Source of the DNA: Mycobacteroides franklinii
GTDB lineage: Bacteria; Actinomycetota; Actinomycetes; Mycobacteriales; Mycobacteriaceae
DNA: 34,621 nucleotides
NCBI RefSeq assembly: GCF_002013895.1
Contig: NZ_MAFQ01000026.1
Coordinates: 1-34,621, forward strand
Direction of reading: 5' to 3'
The notes beneath the pieces are model-generated. The model had not been told where the DNA came from and made no database searches. It was given only the letters and a program-made list of their open reading frames with translations. Shown here piece by piece: positions 21,517-28,974 of this stretch. Both the position numbers and the translations under genes were made by a program. How positions within the stretch are numbered: position 1 is the stretch's first letter; every line of letters begins with the position of its first letter.

Positions 21517-22008
21517 CTACTCAAAAAATTCTGCGGATTCTCCCGAGCTAGTTAACCTGGCATTCATCGTATCGGATAGATCCCGCAAAACATCCCGTGC
21601 CCAAGAAATATGGTCGGCATCAGATCTGTTACCGGAGGCGACCTTGTCTAGCACCTGGCTCAAGCTGCGGAATATCTCGATGACTTGAGTTTTCTGATCC
21701 AGATCTTTGATATCTTCCAGCGACCTCAGATGCGGTCCGTCCAGGATTGTTGCGCCGGCCAATGCGTGTGCCGAGCGCATGTACCCGCCGTCTGCTGTGC
21801 GCGGGCGTGGCCGTGAACCGGTCAGCAGGTCAGCTTCTTGACCGAATCCTTTCGCCAGTCCGGTCAGAACTGCGGTCTCGCGGGGCTGCAGATCCGAACC
21901 ACGCAACGCCCGCCCTAAAGCGATAACAGCATCCGAGGCGACAAGACCGGCGGAAGCAGCGCGCATCTGGTTGTCCAGCGTGTCATCGACTGTGCTGCTG
22001 CCCATCAT
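21517..22008 (-). CDS. Unknown protein, first gene of the deaminase operon
   Basis: A 163-residue, mostly helical, soluble-looking protein with no recognised domain. Features seen: MRAASAGLVASDAVIALGRALRG, PRETAVLTGLAKGFGQ, and an acidic-basic C-terminal half (LEDIKDLDQKTQVIEIFRSLSQVLDKV) that may form helices. ATG 22008 follows an excellent AAAGGAG. The frame stays open to 22272, but no comparable start lies there. Its stop is 18 nt before the fusion gene's ATG, so they form an operon. It may be a partner, inhibitor or sensor for the fusion protein. Confidence 0.65.
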   Translation of the reverse strand: MMGSSTVDDTLDNQMRAASAGLVASDAVIALGRALRGSDLQPRETAVLTGLAKGFGQEADLLTGSRPRPRTADGGYMRSAHALAGATILDGPHLRSLEDIKDLDQKTQVIEIFRSLSQVLDKVASGNRSDADHISWARDVLRDLSDTMNARLTSSGESAEFFE

Positions 22009-22413
22009 GGCAACTCCTTTGGTGGAACATCCTTCGGTAAATATGGTGCGGGTTACCCCCGGCGCTGCTACCCGCCCAAAGGCGAGGGTGCCAGGAGCCA
22101 CCGACATATAGACGCTCAGCGGGGCCGCATCATGATCGGCCTCGCGCCGGCTCGTCTCGTTGCCTGTCGTTATCAAACTTGCCCTCACAACCCACCCCCT
22201 TGTGCTGTGGAGAACCCATGGTAGCTCGATAGTGCCAGCCGCGCCCCAGGTATCCGGTGCTTGCCCTTGCATGGTGAGACGAGGCCCATGGTGTTGTCCA
22301 TTGTTCGGTCAGTTGTGCATAGTCTACTGTGCATAGTCAAGAAAGAGTTGTGACACTCCGGCCAGTGGTGACAGTGGTCCTCGTGACATCAATAAGACGA
22401 GATAGAGGGCACG
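22009..22413. other. Divergent intergenic control region
   Basis: A 405-bp stretch between the deaminase operon (minus) and an XRE regulator (plus). It holds the direct repeats at 22314-22338 and the ribosome sites of both genes. No further gene is supported, although the minus-strand frame upstream of 22008 remains open to 22272. Confidence 0.4.
22314..22338. promoter_or_regulatory. Direct repeats TGTGCATAGTC x2
   Basis: TGTGCATAGTC occurs at 22314-22324 and 22328-22338, a 14-bp period, 76 nt before the XRE regulator start. The related CTGTGCATC occurs again inside that gene. They are likely operator repeats for the XRE protein, acting on both divergent genes. Confidence 0.5.
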
Positions 22414-22782
22414 ATGTCGACACGCAAGGACCGTGCATTGCGTGTCGTTCACGACACGCAAGCTGTCCAGTCAACTGTGCATCTTGGCCAGGTGTTGCGT
22501 GCGCATCGAGAGCGGGCGAAGCTCACCCAGGAGCAGGCTGCTGTGCGGGCCGGTATTACCCGCGGAGCCCTTGCCGCGCTGGAGAAAAAACAATTCCCGG
22601 ATCCTCACTTGAGCACGTTGCTGGCCCTGATGCTCACCTATCGGCTGGGCTCGCTGGAGGCATTGCTGGGGCCCTCTCATTCCGAAGTGCTCGCCGCCAC
22701 GTGGCATGCCCAGGGCTGGCAAGGCGGCAAGCCTTCAGCACCTGAGGCCCGCGAGCCCGGACCGTGGGGGCAGGGAAGTTGA
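22414..22782 (+). CDS. XRE-family helix-turn-helix regulator
   Basis: A 122-residue DNA-binding protein with an XRE/Cro-type helix-turn-helix at about residues 25-80 (LGQVLRAHRERAKLTQEQAAVRAGITRGALAALEK). The C-terminal 40 residues are Gly/Pro-rich and show no domain. ATG 22414 follows GATAGAGG. It diverges from the deaminase operon, so it is the natural candidate to keep that operon silent. An 18-bp inverted repeat sits within its first codons, possibly an autoregulatory site. Confidence 0.82.
   Translation: MSTRKDRALRVVHDTQAVQSTVHLGQVLRAHRERAKLTQEQAAVRAGITRGALAALEKKQFPDPHLSTLLALMLTYRLGSLEALLGPSHSEVLAATWHAQGWQGGKPSAPEAREPGPWGQGS
22441..22458. promoter_or_regulatory. 18-bp inverted repeat inside the XRE gene start
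   Basis: CGTGTCGT-TC-ACGACACG, 8-bp perfect arms around 2 nt, within codons 10-15 of the XRE gene. It could be an intragenic operator or mRNA hairpin; chance is also possible in coding DNA. Confidence 0.4.
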
Positions 22783-23096
22783 CGTCCTTGCGATGGCCAG
22801 TCATGGACTGCACTGATCCTGACCGACAAACAACTGCACCTCTGCTCTAGCCGAGCCGCCGACAGGGGCGCGTGCGGGCGGCACATAGGCGGCCCGCCGC
22901 ACCCAGCCGCGGCGTCTTCGATAGCGCAAACCGATACCGAACACGCTGCGATGATCCGGTGCCTGGATCTGGCTCCCCAGTGGTTTGCCGCCGCCATCGT
23001 CGCGGGCTGTTCTCGGGCATTGCCATGTTGCAGCTGCGGAAACACGCGTCCAATTCTTCCCGGATGCGCAGTGCTTCAGTGTGTTTGGCTCTTGCG
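22783..23096. other. Interval without supported gene
   Basis: I see no confident gene in these 314 bp. Open frames exist on both strands, but none has a good start, ribosome site or recognisable protein pattern. One minus-strand frame just past the 23097 gene reads sensibly (HTEALRIREELDACFRSC) and could be a frameshifted extension of it. Confidence 0.35.
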
Positions 23097-23795
23097 TTAG
23101 TTGCCCGCGATGTCATTGACCCACTGGGCTCGTTGCTCACGGGTGGATATCCAGTGGGCGGCGATCTTTTCGCCCACGGCCCGTTGCAGGTTGCGCAGAT
23201 CGGTGTGGGAGCGCGCCTGGCGGGCGTCGTTGGCCTCGTGATGGATTCGATACCGCTCACGTTCGGTGGGGGTGGCGTGTGAATAGCAGTGGGCGCCAAA
23301 CATTCCTGCACCGAGGTAGATTGCCGAGTTGGTGCAGTCCTGACCGGTTGTCTTGACCATGCCCGAGCATTTAGGGCGTGCAGCGGCGATGGTCTGGGTG
23401 CGGTCGGGCCTGGGCAGTTGGTATAGGTGCCGCTCCAGCCGATCACAGAGCGCAGGCATGGGCATCACCTTCGTTGCGCCCTGGCGCACCGCGGCATTGT
23501 GGCGGGCGAAGATGGCTTTGGGGCGCGAGAGGTTGTTGCCCCACCGCTCGTCGAGCTCGGCGCCCTGATGCACGATGCTGGCCGCCTGATAGGCCTCCTG
23601 TGTGCCGCGGTGTGCGGCCAGAATGTCATTGGCCAAGTCGGCGAAGTTGAGGTCGGCCTCATCAGGCAGGGTGTGCAGCACCAGAAGGCATTCGAGCATC
23701 TTCATGCGCAGTTCGTCGATGACGTCCAGAGCAAGTGAGGACACGCTCTCCTGGGGGCCGAAGTCGGGGTCAAAGTCAGAATCAGTTTCGAACAC
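23097..23795 (-). CDS. Unknown protein with Cys/His zinc-finger-like motif
   Basis: About 232 residues, no named family. The N-terminal half is acidic and helical (FETDSDFDPDFGPQES, then LECLLVLHTLPDEADLNFADLANDIL). The C-terminal half has KCSGMVKTTGQDC followed 15 residues later by CYSH, a C-x(10)-C-x(n)-C-x2-H pattern like the small zinc-binding modules of actinobacterial phage-type proteins, then a basic tail (RIHHEANDARQARSHTDL). GTG 23795 is the best start near the divergent regulator, but no clear ribosome site is present, so the N-terminus is uncertain. It diverges from an XRE gene, suggesting a regulated pair. Confidence 0.55.
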   Translation of the reverse strand: MFETDSDFDPDFGPQESVSSLALDVIDELRMKMLECLLVLHTLPDEADLNFADLANDILAAHRGTQEAYQAASIVHQGAELDERWGNNLSRPKAIFARHNAAVRQGATKVMPMPALCDRLERHLYQLPRPDRTQTIAAARPKCSGMVKTTGQDCTNSAIYLGAGMFGAHCYSHATPTERERYRIHHEANDARQARSHTDLRNLQRAVGEKIAAHWISTREQRAQWVNDIAGN

Positions 23796-23857
23796 GATGC
23801 AGCAATGTACTACTAGTGGGGCAGACTTTTGGTACGCCCGCCTCATTACTGAGGTGC

Positions 23858-24121
23858 GTGCCCACCCGACCGAGCCAGAACGACCCCGCGCGTGTAGTTC
23901 GGTGGGAGCAGATCCGTTCCGATGTCGGCCGTAGGATTCGTGCGTCCAGATTGCGGCAAGGGCTGACCCAAGAAGAGCTCGCACTGCGCTCGGGTGTGAC
24001 GCGCAACGTCTTGATTGACGTTGAACACGGCCGCAGGGGCCTGCTTTATGAGCGCTTGTTCGACATCGCCGAAGCATTACAGGTCGGCGTGGGCGTCCTT
24101 GTTGAGGATGTTGAGCACTAG
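23858..24121 (+). CDS. XRE-family helix-turn-helix regulator, short
   Basis: An 87-residue protein that is almost all helix-turn-helix: IRSDVGRRIRASRLRQGLTQEELALRSGVTRNVLIDVEHGRRG, then LFDIAEALQVGVGVLVED. The pattern is the standard XRE/Cro fold. GTG 23858 is chosen with a weak TGAGG upstream; the frame is open to the left but overlaps the divergent gene. The interval to that gene (about 62 nt) contains a small ACTAGT dyad. It probably controls the divergent gene and itself. The following 24122-24409 shows no gene. Confidence 0.72.
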   Translation: MPTRPSQNDPARVVRWEQIRSDVGRRIRASRLRQGLTQEELALRSGVTRNVLIDVEHGRRGLLYERLFDIAEALQVGVGVLVEDVEH

Positions 24122-24409
24122 GAAGGCCGCGGGCATGGTTGTGCTGGTGCAGCGCCCAGTCTACAGGGCCAAGGGCCGTGCACAAGATGTAATATCAAGT
24201 GCACCAACGTGTTCTGCTGGTGCCTGCTGAGATCTGCTGACGTCGCGCGTGGCGATATTGATGTCCGGATGGGTCCGTGCCCGGGCATGGCGCACCGCGG
24301 CTAGACGATGCGAAAACAGGCCGGGGCGCATCGCCGGGGGCAGACCCTGCGCATTGGTCACCGCTGGCCTGCGGATCGGGTTGGCAGGCACGTGCGGCAC
24401 GATAGTGCG

Positions 24410-24868
24410 ATGGCCACTGTTTGGGTATCGACCACCACAGCTGAGGTTGACGCTGATGCAGATCGTCCCGGCGATCACTGGCAGGGGGTAGGGGTTATCG
24501 ACACCTCTGCGCAGAGCGACTTTTACACGCACATTCAGCAATACATTGGCGTGCGCAAGACGGCTAAGGGCAAGCCCGAGTTCTATCTCAGCGGCGACCC
24601 CGACAGTGCGTGGGTGCAGCAGGTCAAGGACAGTGCCGGCGCGCCGCCGCCGTTTTGGATCCTCATCAACCCGTACGGCTCCGGCCAAATCCATTACAGC
24701 ACAGGAAGTATCAAGTATCTGCTTGGCGCCGACAAGGCAACCATTGTGCACGCGCTGACTCGGCGCGCACCTGAGCCGCATCCGGGTCTGCTTGTCAGAC
24801 CTGCGATGCTTGCTGTGAAACTCAAACGACGCGCCGGGGACTTGTTTGTCCCCTGCCGCACACGCTGA
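24410..24868 (+). CDS. Hypothetical protein
   Basis: A 152-residue soluble protein of no recognised family. The sequence looks like a genuine folded protein: MATVWVSTTT, an acidic stretch, then SDFYTHIQQYIGVRKTAKG, PEFYLSGDPDSAWVQQVKD, PPPFWILINPYGSGQIHYST and a basic C-terminus. ATG 24410 has only a weak ribosome site, so an upstream start is possible. It lies between the XRE pair and the ars operon, with no clear partner. The next 251 bp, 24869-25119, show no supported gene. Confidence 0.5.
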   Translation: MATVWVSTTTAEVDADADRPGDHWQGVGVIDTSAQSDFYTHIQQYIGVRKTAKGKPEFYLSGDPDSAWVQQVKDSAGAPPPFWILINPYGSGQIHYSTGSIKYLLGADKATIVHALTRRAPEPHPGLLVRPAMLAVKLKRRAGDLFVPCRTR

Positions 24869-25119
24869 ACGAATAGTTGCGGTGCGCGGTGCCAACACCA
24901 TTGCGCGTCGGTCCACTGCTGCAACGCTTGCCCGGAAACGCGCTATGGGAATCGGAGCTCGTTGCCTCTGTTCAACTCGACCGCGATCCCCCCGCAGGTC
25001 TTCGGGGCCGCGGGCGCCCCACATGTTTCTTAACGCCTGGATCATCAACGCCTCTGGTACGAGCACCATGGCGAGGTTCGTTGAATCTGGGGCAGCGTCC
25101 CCGTGCGGTTGGGTGAGCC

Positions 25120-25533
25120 CTATGTGGTCATGTAGGTGGCGAGTTGTTTTACGCGGGCTGCGATGTCGTCGCGGATCAGGCGCATGCGTTCGATGCCGTC
25201 GATGCCGCGTTCTGAGGGTTCGTCGGTGTCCCAGTACTCGATCTGGAGGCCGTCGACGGCGTCGATTTTGGCTTCCCGACCCAGGACCACCACCCGATCG
25301 ACGGCGCGAAGCAGGGCCGGGTCGATCGGTTTGGGGTGCTCGCCGCTCATGTCCGCTCCTACTTCTCGGAGGGTCTGTGCGGAGAGTTGATTGATGGCCT
25401 GTCCGGGATCGGTGCCTGCCGAGTAGGCGTCGATCAGGTCGCCGGCCTCTTTGCGCATGAGTCCTGCGGCCATTTGGGATTTGCCGCCGTTGCGGACGCA
25501 CACGAACAGCACCGAGGGCTTGCCGGCTGTCAT
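25120..25533 (-). CDS. arsC2: ArsC-like LMW phosphatase-fold protein, CX5K variant
   Basis: A 137-residue protein of the low-molecular-weight phosphatase/arsenate reductase fold. The P-loop reads FVCVRNGGKSQMA, with C12 as nucleophile but Lys at the position where arsenate reductases and phosphatases have the Arg that binds the oxyanion (CX5R). EYWDTDEPSE provides the general-acid Asp region. It may still reduce arsenate or act on another substrate. ATG 25533 has AAGGAG at 10 nt. It is the last gene of the ars operon, 74 nt after the first arsC. The name is by position and fold; activity is uncertain. Confidence 0.78.
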   Translation of the reverse strand: MTAGKPSVLFVCVRNGGKSQMAAGLMRKEAGDLIDAYSAGTDPGQAINQLSAQTLREVGADMSGEHPKPIDPALLRAVDRVVVLGREAKIDAVDGLQIEYWDTDEPSERGIDGIERMRLIRDDIAARVKQLATYMTT

Positions 25534-25607
25534 GGTTGATCGGCTCCTTGAGAGTTAGGTACGTGGAATCTATTGCGCACCAACGATATGCAGAGTCATT
25601 GCTTGGT

Positions 25608-26276
25608 TTATCGGGTGACCGGGACGCTGAGTTCAGCGAGCAGGGCGCGGACACGTGCTTCGATGTCGTCGCGGATCGGACGAGTCGCCTCGGCAGATTG
25701 TCCGGCGGGGTCGGGCAGGTTCCAGTTCTCGTAGCGTTTCCCGGGGAACACTGGGCAGGCGTCTCCGCAGCCCATGGTGATGACGACGTCGGCGGCCTGC
25801 ACGATCTCATCGGTCCAGGGTTTGGGGTACTCGCCGGTGATATCGATACCGACTTCGGCCATGACCTCGATGGCGGCAGGATTGATTTCCCGGCCCGGCT
25901 CGCTGCCACCTGACCAGGCCACCGCTTGATCGCCGGCCAGGTGGTTGAAGAATCCCAGGGCCATTTGAGAGCGTCCGGCGTTGTGGGTGCACAGGAACAG
26001 CACGGTGGGTTTGCCGTCGCTGACCTTGCCCTCGACCCGTGCGAGGGCGTGTAGGCGTTGGCGGGCGAAGCGTTCGGCCAGCAGCGGCAGGAAGTTGGGA
26101 ACGGTGGCCCGGCTTGCGTATTGCTCGTAGGAGGAGTGCAGGAACCGTTCGATCGTTTCGGTGCCGAAGGTGCCGTCGAACTCAGTCTGCAGCCGGGTGG
26201 CCGCGGTCAGCAGGGCATGGCGCTGATCGATCGACAAATCAGTGCGCAGATTATGTGTCACAGGGCTTTCAGTCAT
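25608..26276 (-). CDS. arsC: Arsenate reductase / arsenate-mycothiol transferase with helical N-domain
   Basis: A 222-residue protein. The first 85 residues form a three-helix-type domain (QRHALLTAATRLQTEF, ETIERFLHSSYEQY, ARQRLHALARVEG) seen in actinobacterial arsenate reductases. The C-terminal domain has the standard P-loop FLCTHNAGRSQMA with nucleophilic Cys and CX5R, EYPKPWTDE, a second CGDACPVFPG site, and NLPDPAGQ with the acid Asp. It would convert arsenate to arsenite using mycothiol. ATG 26276 lies 3 nt after the acr3 stop with GGAG overlapping it, indicating coupling. Arsenite is then exported by Acr3. Confidence 0.92.
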   Translation of the reverse strand: MTESPVTHNLRTDLSIDQRHALLTAATRLQTEFDGTFGTETIERFLHSSYEQYASRATVPNFLPLLAERFARQRLHALARVEGKVSDGKPTVLFLCTHNAGRSQMALGFFNHLAGDQAVAWSGGSEPGREINPAAIEVMAEVGIDITGEYPKPWTDEIVQAADVVITMGCGDACPVFPGKRYENWNLPDPAGQSAEATRPIRDDIEARVRALLAELSVPVTR

Positions 26277-26279
26277 GTC

Positions 26280-27392
26280 CTACTCCGTCACGCTGGTGGT
26301 GGAAGGGGTGGGTGAAACTTGCTGCGGGGCTGGGGGGAATCGGTGGCGCAGCGCCAGTGACACGTAGACCAGGGCCACCAGAACGGGTACTTCGATCAGG
26401 GGTCCCACTACGCCGGCGAGGGCTTGGCCGGAGGTGGCGCCGTAGGTGGCGATGGCTACGGCGATGGCCAGCTCGAAGTTGTTTCCGGCGGCGGTGAACG
26501 CCAGTGTCGTGGTGCGGGCATAGCCCAGGCCCATGGCGGCGCCGAGCAGGTAGCCGCCGCCCCACATGATCGCGAAGTACGCCAGCAGCGGCAGCGCGAT
26601 GCGGGCGACATCCCAGGGTTTGGAGGTGATCTGATCGCCTTGCAGGGCAAAGAGAATCACGATGGTGAACAGCAACCCGTAGAGCGCCCACGGCCCGATC
26701 ACCGGCAGGAACTTCGACTCATACCAGTGGCGGCCCTTGGTGTGTTCCCCGATGCGCCGCGAAAGGTATCCGGCCAGCAGCGGGATGCCCAGGAAGATGA
26801 GCACCGATTTGGCGATCTGCCACGGGGAGGTACTGATCTCGGTTTGGGGCAGGTGCAGCCAGCCGGGCAGTACCGAGAGGTAGAACCAGCCCAGGACCGC
26901 GAACATCACGACCTGGAACACCGAGTTAAGTGCGACGAGAACGGCGGCGGCTTCCCGGTCCCCGCATGCCAGGTCATTCCAGATGATGACCATCGCGATG
27001 CAGCGGGCCAGGCCGACGATGATCAGGCCGGTGCGGTACTCGGGCAGATCAGGCAGCAGCAGCCACGCCAACGCGAACATCAATGCCGGACCCAGCACCC
27101 AATTCAAGACGAGGGAACCGAGCAGTAGCTTGCGGTCTCCGGTGACGGTGTCCAGGCGGTCATAGCGGACCTTGGCCAGCACCGGATACATCATGATCAG
27201 CAGCCCGATCGCGATCGGCAGCGAAATCCCGTCGACCTGAACCTTTTCCAAGGCGGTGTTCAGGCCAGAGACGCCCCGGCCCAGCAGCAGCCCGACGGCC
27301 ATCGCGATACCGATCCACACCGGCAAGAACCGGTCGAGCGTGGAGAGTTTCCCGGCCGCAGCCGGGGCGGTCGGGGTGCTTGCCTGGCTCAT
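26280..27392 (-). CDS. acr3: Acr3 arsenite efflux permease
   Basis: A 370-residue membrane protein with about ten hydrophobic helices, matching the ACR3/BASS-type arsenite exporter. Recognisable parts: LDRFLPVWIGIAMAVGLLLGR near the start, the conserved GLARCIAMVIIWNDLACGD with the substrate-binding Cys, and FTAAGNNFELAIAVAIATYG near the end. It expels As(III) using the membrane potential. ATG 27392 overlaps the cadI stop by 4 nt (ATGA). It is the second gene of the cadI-acr3-arsC-arsC2 operon. The Rv2643 version in M. tuberculosis is fused to ArsC; here they are separate. Confidence 0.95.
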   Translation of the reverse strand: MSQASTPTAPAAAGKLSTLDRFLPVWIGIAMAVGLLLGRGVSGLNTALEKVQVDGISLPIAIGLLIMMYPVLAKVRYDRLDTVTGDRKLLLGSLVLNWVLGPALMFALAWLLLPDLPEYRTGLIIVGLARCIAMVIIWNDLACGDREAAAVLVALNSVFQVVMFAVLGWFYLSVLPGWLHLPQTEISTSPWQIAKSVLIFLGIPLLAGYLSRRIGEHTKGRHWYESKFLPVIGPWALYGLLFTIVILFALQGDQITSKPWDVARIALPLLAYFAIMWGGGYLLGAAMGLGYARTTTLAFTAAGNNFELAIAVAIATYGATSGQALAGVVGPLIEVPVLVALVYVSLALRHRFPPAPQQVSPTPSTTSVTE

Positions 27393-27892
27393 CGAGTCGC
27401 GCAGCACGAGGCCGTGGCCTCGGCAGGTTGGGCGCCGTGAGCCGAATCATCGGTGTCGTCTGGCTCGGCGTGATCGCAGGCGCAGGCCTCACCTTGCCCC
27501 AGCAGTTCCGGGGTGGTCCCGAAGGTCTCCGAGTCGGCTAGAACCGTGTAGATCTCCCACTTCTCGGCATCGGGTGCGGTGACCCACACCTTGTCCTGGG
27601 TGGCGAAACAGCACGTGGTGCCGATCTCCTCTTCGGTGAACATCCCGGCGTCGGTCAGGCGAGCGATCTCGGAATGCACCTGCTCGCTGGAGTCCACCTG
27701 TACGCCGAGGTGGTTGATGGTGCCGCCGTGGCCGGGGTTCTCCAGCAGCACCAACTTCAGCGGCGGCTCATTGATCGCGAAGTTCGCATAGCCCGGTTTG
27801 CGTTTGGCTGGCTCGGCACTAAAGAGCTTGGAATAGAACTGGATTGCCTCATCAAGGTCATCGACATTGAGGGCAAGCTGTACACGGGACAT
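27389..27892 (-). CDS. cadI: CadI/ArsI-like glyoxalase-fold (VOC) protein
   Basis: A 167-residue protein of the vicinal-oxygen-chelate fold, very like M. tuberculosis CadI (cadmium-induced) and bacterial ArsI, the C-As lyase. Seen: MSRVQLALNVDDLDEAI, FYSKLFSAEPAK, LNHLGVQ-type metal His (NHLGVQV), the vicinal Cys pair in GTTCCFATQDKVWV that binds trivalent arsenicals in ArsI, and KWEIY with the third metal ligand. The first ligand position has Gln instead of His, as in CadI. A Cys-rich tail (CACDHAEP ... ASCCATR) may add metal binding. ATG 27892 starts the operon; GAGGTGG is upstream. Role: organoarsenical breakdown or Cd/As binding. Confidence 0.9.
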   Translation of the reverse strand: MSRVQLALNVDDLDEAIQFYSKLFSAEPAKRKPGYANFAINEPPLKLVLLENPGHGGTINHLGVQVDSSEQVHSEIARLTDAGMFTEEEIGTTCCFATQDKVWVTAPDAEKWEIYTVLADSETFGTTPELLGQGEACACDHAEPDDTDDSAHGAQPAEATASCCATR

Positions 27893-27951
27893 TGCGCCAC
27901 CTCCACAACTAATGAGATATTCATCGAACTAGTCGCAAGTATGCCACCTCT

Positions 27952-27965
27952 TTGACATATGTCAA
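27952..27965. promoter_or_regulatory. Perfect dyad TTGACATATGTCAA between cadI and arsR
   Basis: A 14-bp perfect palindrome 21 nt before arsR and 59 nt before cadI, at the right place for an ArsR operator acting on both genes. The left half, TTGACA, is also a perfect -35 hexamer, so repressor binding would hide the promoter. Confidence 0.75.
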
Positions 27966-27986
27966 TGCACCGGGGAGAATCTCTGT

Positions 27987-28346
27987 ATGCCCAAAGCGCT
28001 GCCCGTGGTGGACACCACTAGCCCGGTGTGTTGTGCGCCGGTGGCCGCTGGCCCCATGTCCGATGTCCAGGCGTTGGAGGTGGCGCTGCGGCTCAAAGCC
28101 CTGGCCGACCCGGTGCGGGTCAAGATCATGTCCCAGCTGTTCAGTGCCCCGGACGGTGAGATGATTAGCGGTGACCTGGCCGAGCGACTTGAGTTGAGCG
28201 AGTCGACCGTGAGCCATCACATGAATCAGTTGCGCAAGGCAGGGTTGGTGGAGTCAGATCGGCGCGGCATGAATGTTTTTCACCGACCCGTGCCTGATGC
28301 GCTGACGGCATTGTGTGCCGTGCTCGATCCGGCCTGCTGCCGATAA
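27987..28346 (+). CDS. arsR: ArsR-family arsenic-responsive repressor
   Basis: A 119-residue winged-helix repressor. The recognition helix region is ISGDLAERLELSESTVSHHMNQL, then GLVESDRRGMNVFHRP. A Cys pair at 15-16 (PVCCAP) and another at 117-118 (ACCR) are likely As(III) ligands; the N-terminal pair sits where actinobacterial ArsR proteins such as that of Corynebacterium glutamicum bind arsenite. ATG 27987 keeps these cysteines; ATG 28056 would lose the first pair. It diverges from cadI-acr3-arsC-arsC2 and should release both promoters on arsenite. The interval 28347-28575 after it shows no gene. Confidence 0.92.
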   Translation: MPKALPVVDTTSPVCCAPVAAGPMSDVQALEVALRLKALADPVRVKIMSQLFSAPDGEMISGDLAERLELSESTVSHHMNQLRKAGLVESDRRGMNVFHRPVPDALTALCAVLDPACCR

Positions 28347-28575
28347 TCTGGACTGGCGCACGCAGCCAGGATGCGATAAAGAGCATCGCTGGCGCATTTG
28401 TTCGGCAGTGAAAGTACCTGCGGTGCAATCGGCGAGCAGGGGCTGGCCGCGGCCATCAAATGCATGGGTCCGTGTTGAGAACCTACCGGGAGGACACCGG
28501 GGCGCCGCGGCGGGTGAAGTCGGCTTGTCACCGCCATGAACGCTGTGGCCCGATTCCACTGCTGGCGGAGCTGCT

Positions 28576-28974
28576 CTAATGCTGACCGTGTGAGAGGCGG
28601 GCGATTTCGCCGTGGGCCGCGGCCAGCGCGTCCTCGCGTGCTTTGAGTTCTGCCTTGAGCTTGACGAGTTGGGTTTGTTGGGTGGTGAGCTGGCGGCGTA
28701 GCGCGGCCACGATGCTGTTCTGCGCAACAGGCGGTGCGGGTGGGGGTGCGGTGATGTGCAGTGGTGTGTGGGCGCGGATCCGTTCGAGCAGGTCGGGGTG
28801 TGCGTAGATGGTTTTGCGGGTGACCTGCGCGGTGCGGGCGACGGCGTTGACGTTTACCGGCTCGCCGCGTTTACGTAAGTGGCGGATAGCGGTGTCGATG
28901 CGGCGTCGGGCGTCTTGTGAGCGTTGTTGGGCGTGGCGGCGCAGCCCGTCGGTGCCGCGGCTGTGGTCAGTCAT
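28576..28974 (-). CDS. tnpC: TnpC-like DUF6262-family transposition helper
   Basis: A 132-residue protein: an N-terminal basic region, a helix-turn-helix (VNVNAVARTAQVTRKTIYAHPDLLERI, about 40-66) and a C-terminal coiled coil (LRRQLTTQQTQLVKLKAELKAREDALAAAHGEIARL). This is the layout of Tn554 TnpC/DUF6262 proteins, which aid recombination and orientation. ATG 28974 overlaps the tnpB stop by 8 nt. It ends the module and converges on arsR. Confidence 0.85.
   Translation of the reverse strand: MTDHSRGTDGLRRHAQQRSQDARRRIDTAIRHLRKRGEPVNVNAVARTAQVTRKTIYAHPDLLERIRAHTPLHITAPPPAPPVAQNSIVAALRRQLTTQQTQLVKLKAELKAREDALAAAHGEIARLSHGQH

Noticed and set aside
22872..23282. Plus-strand open frame of 136 codons
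   Set aside because: It is antisense to the better-supported 23097 gene and has no ribosome site or recognisable protein pattern.
24161..25909. Long minus-strand open frame (582 codons)
   Set aside because: It overlaps both ArsC genes and the 24410 gene in other frames, is Arg/Pro-rich and low in pattern, and has no ribosome site. It is a high-GC shadow.
28373..28389. GCGAT...ATCGC hairpin as arsR terminator
   Set aside because: Only a 5-bp stem with a 7-nt loop and no U-run; too weak to call.
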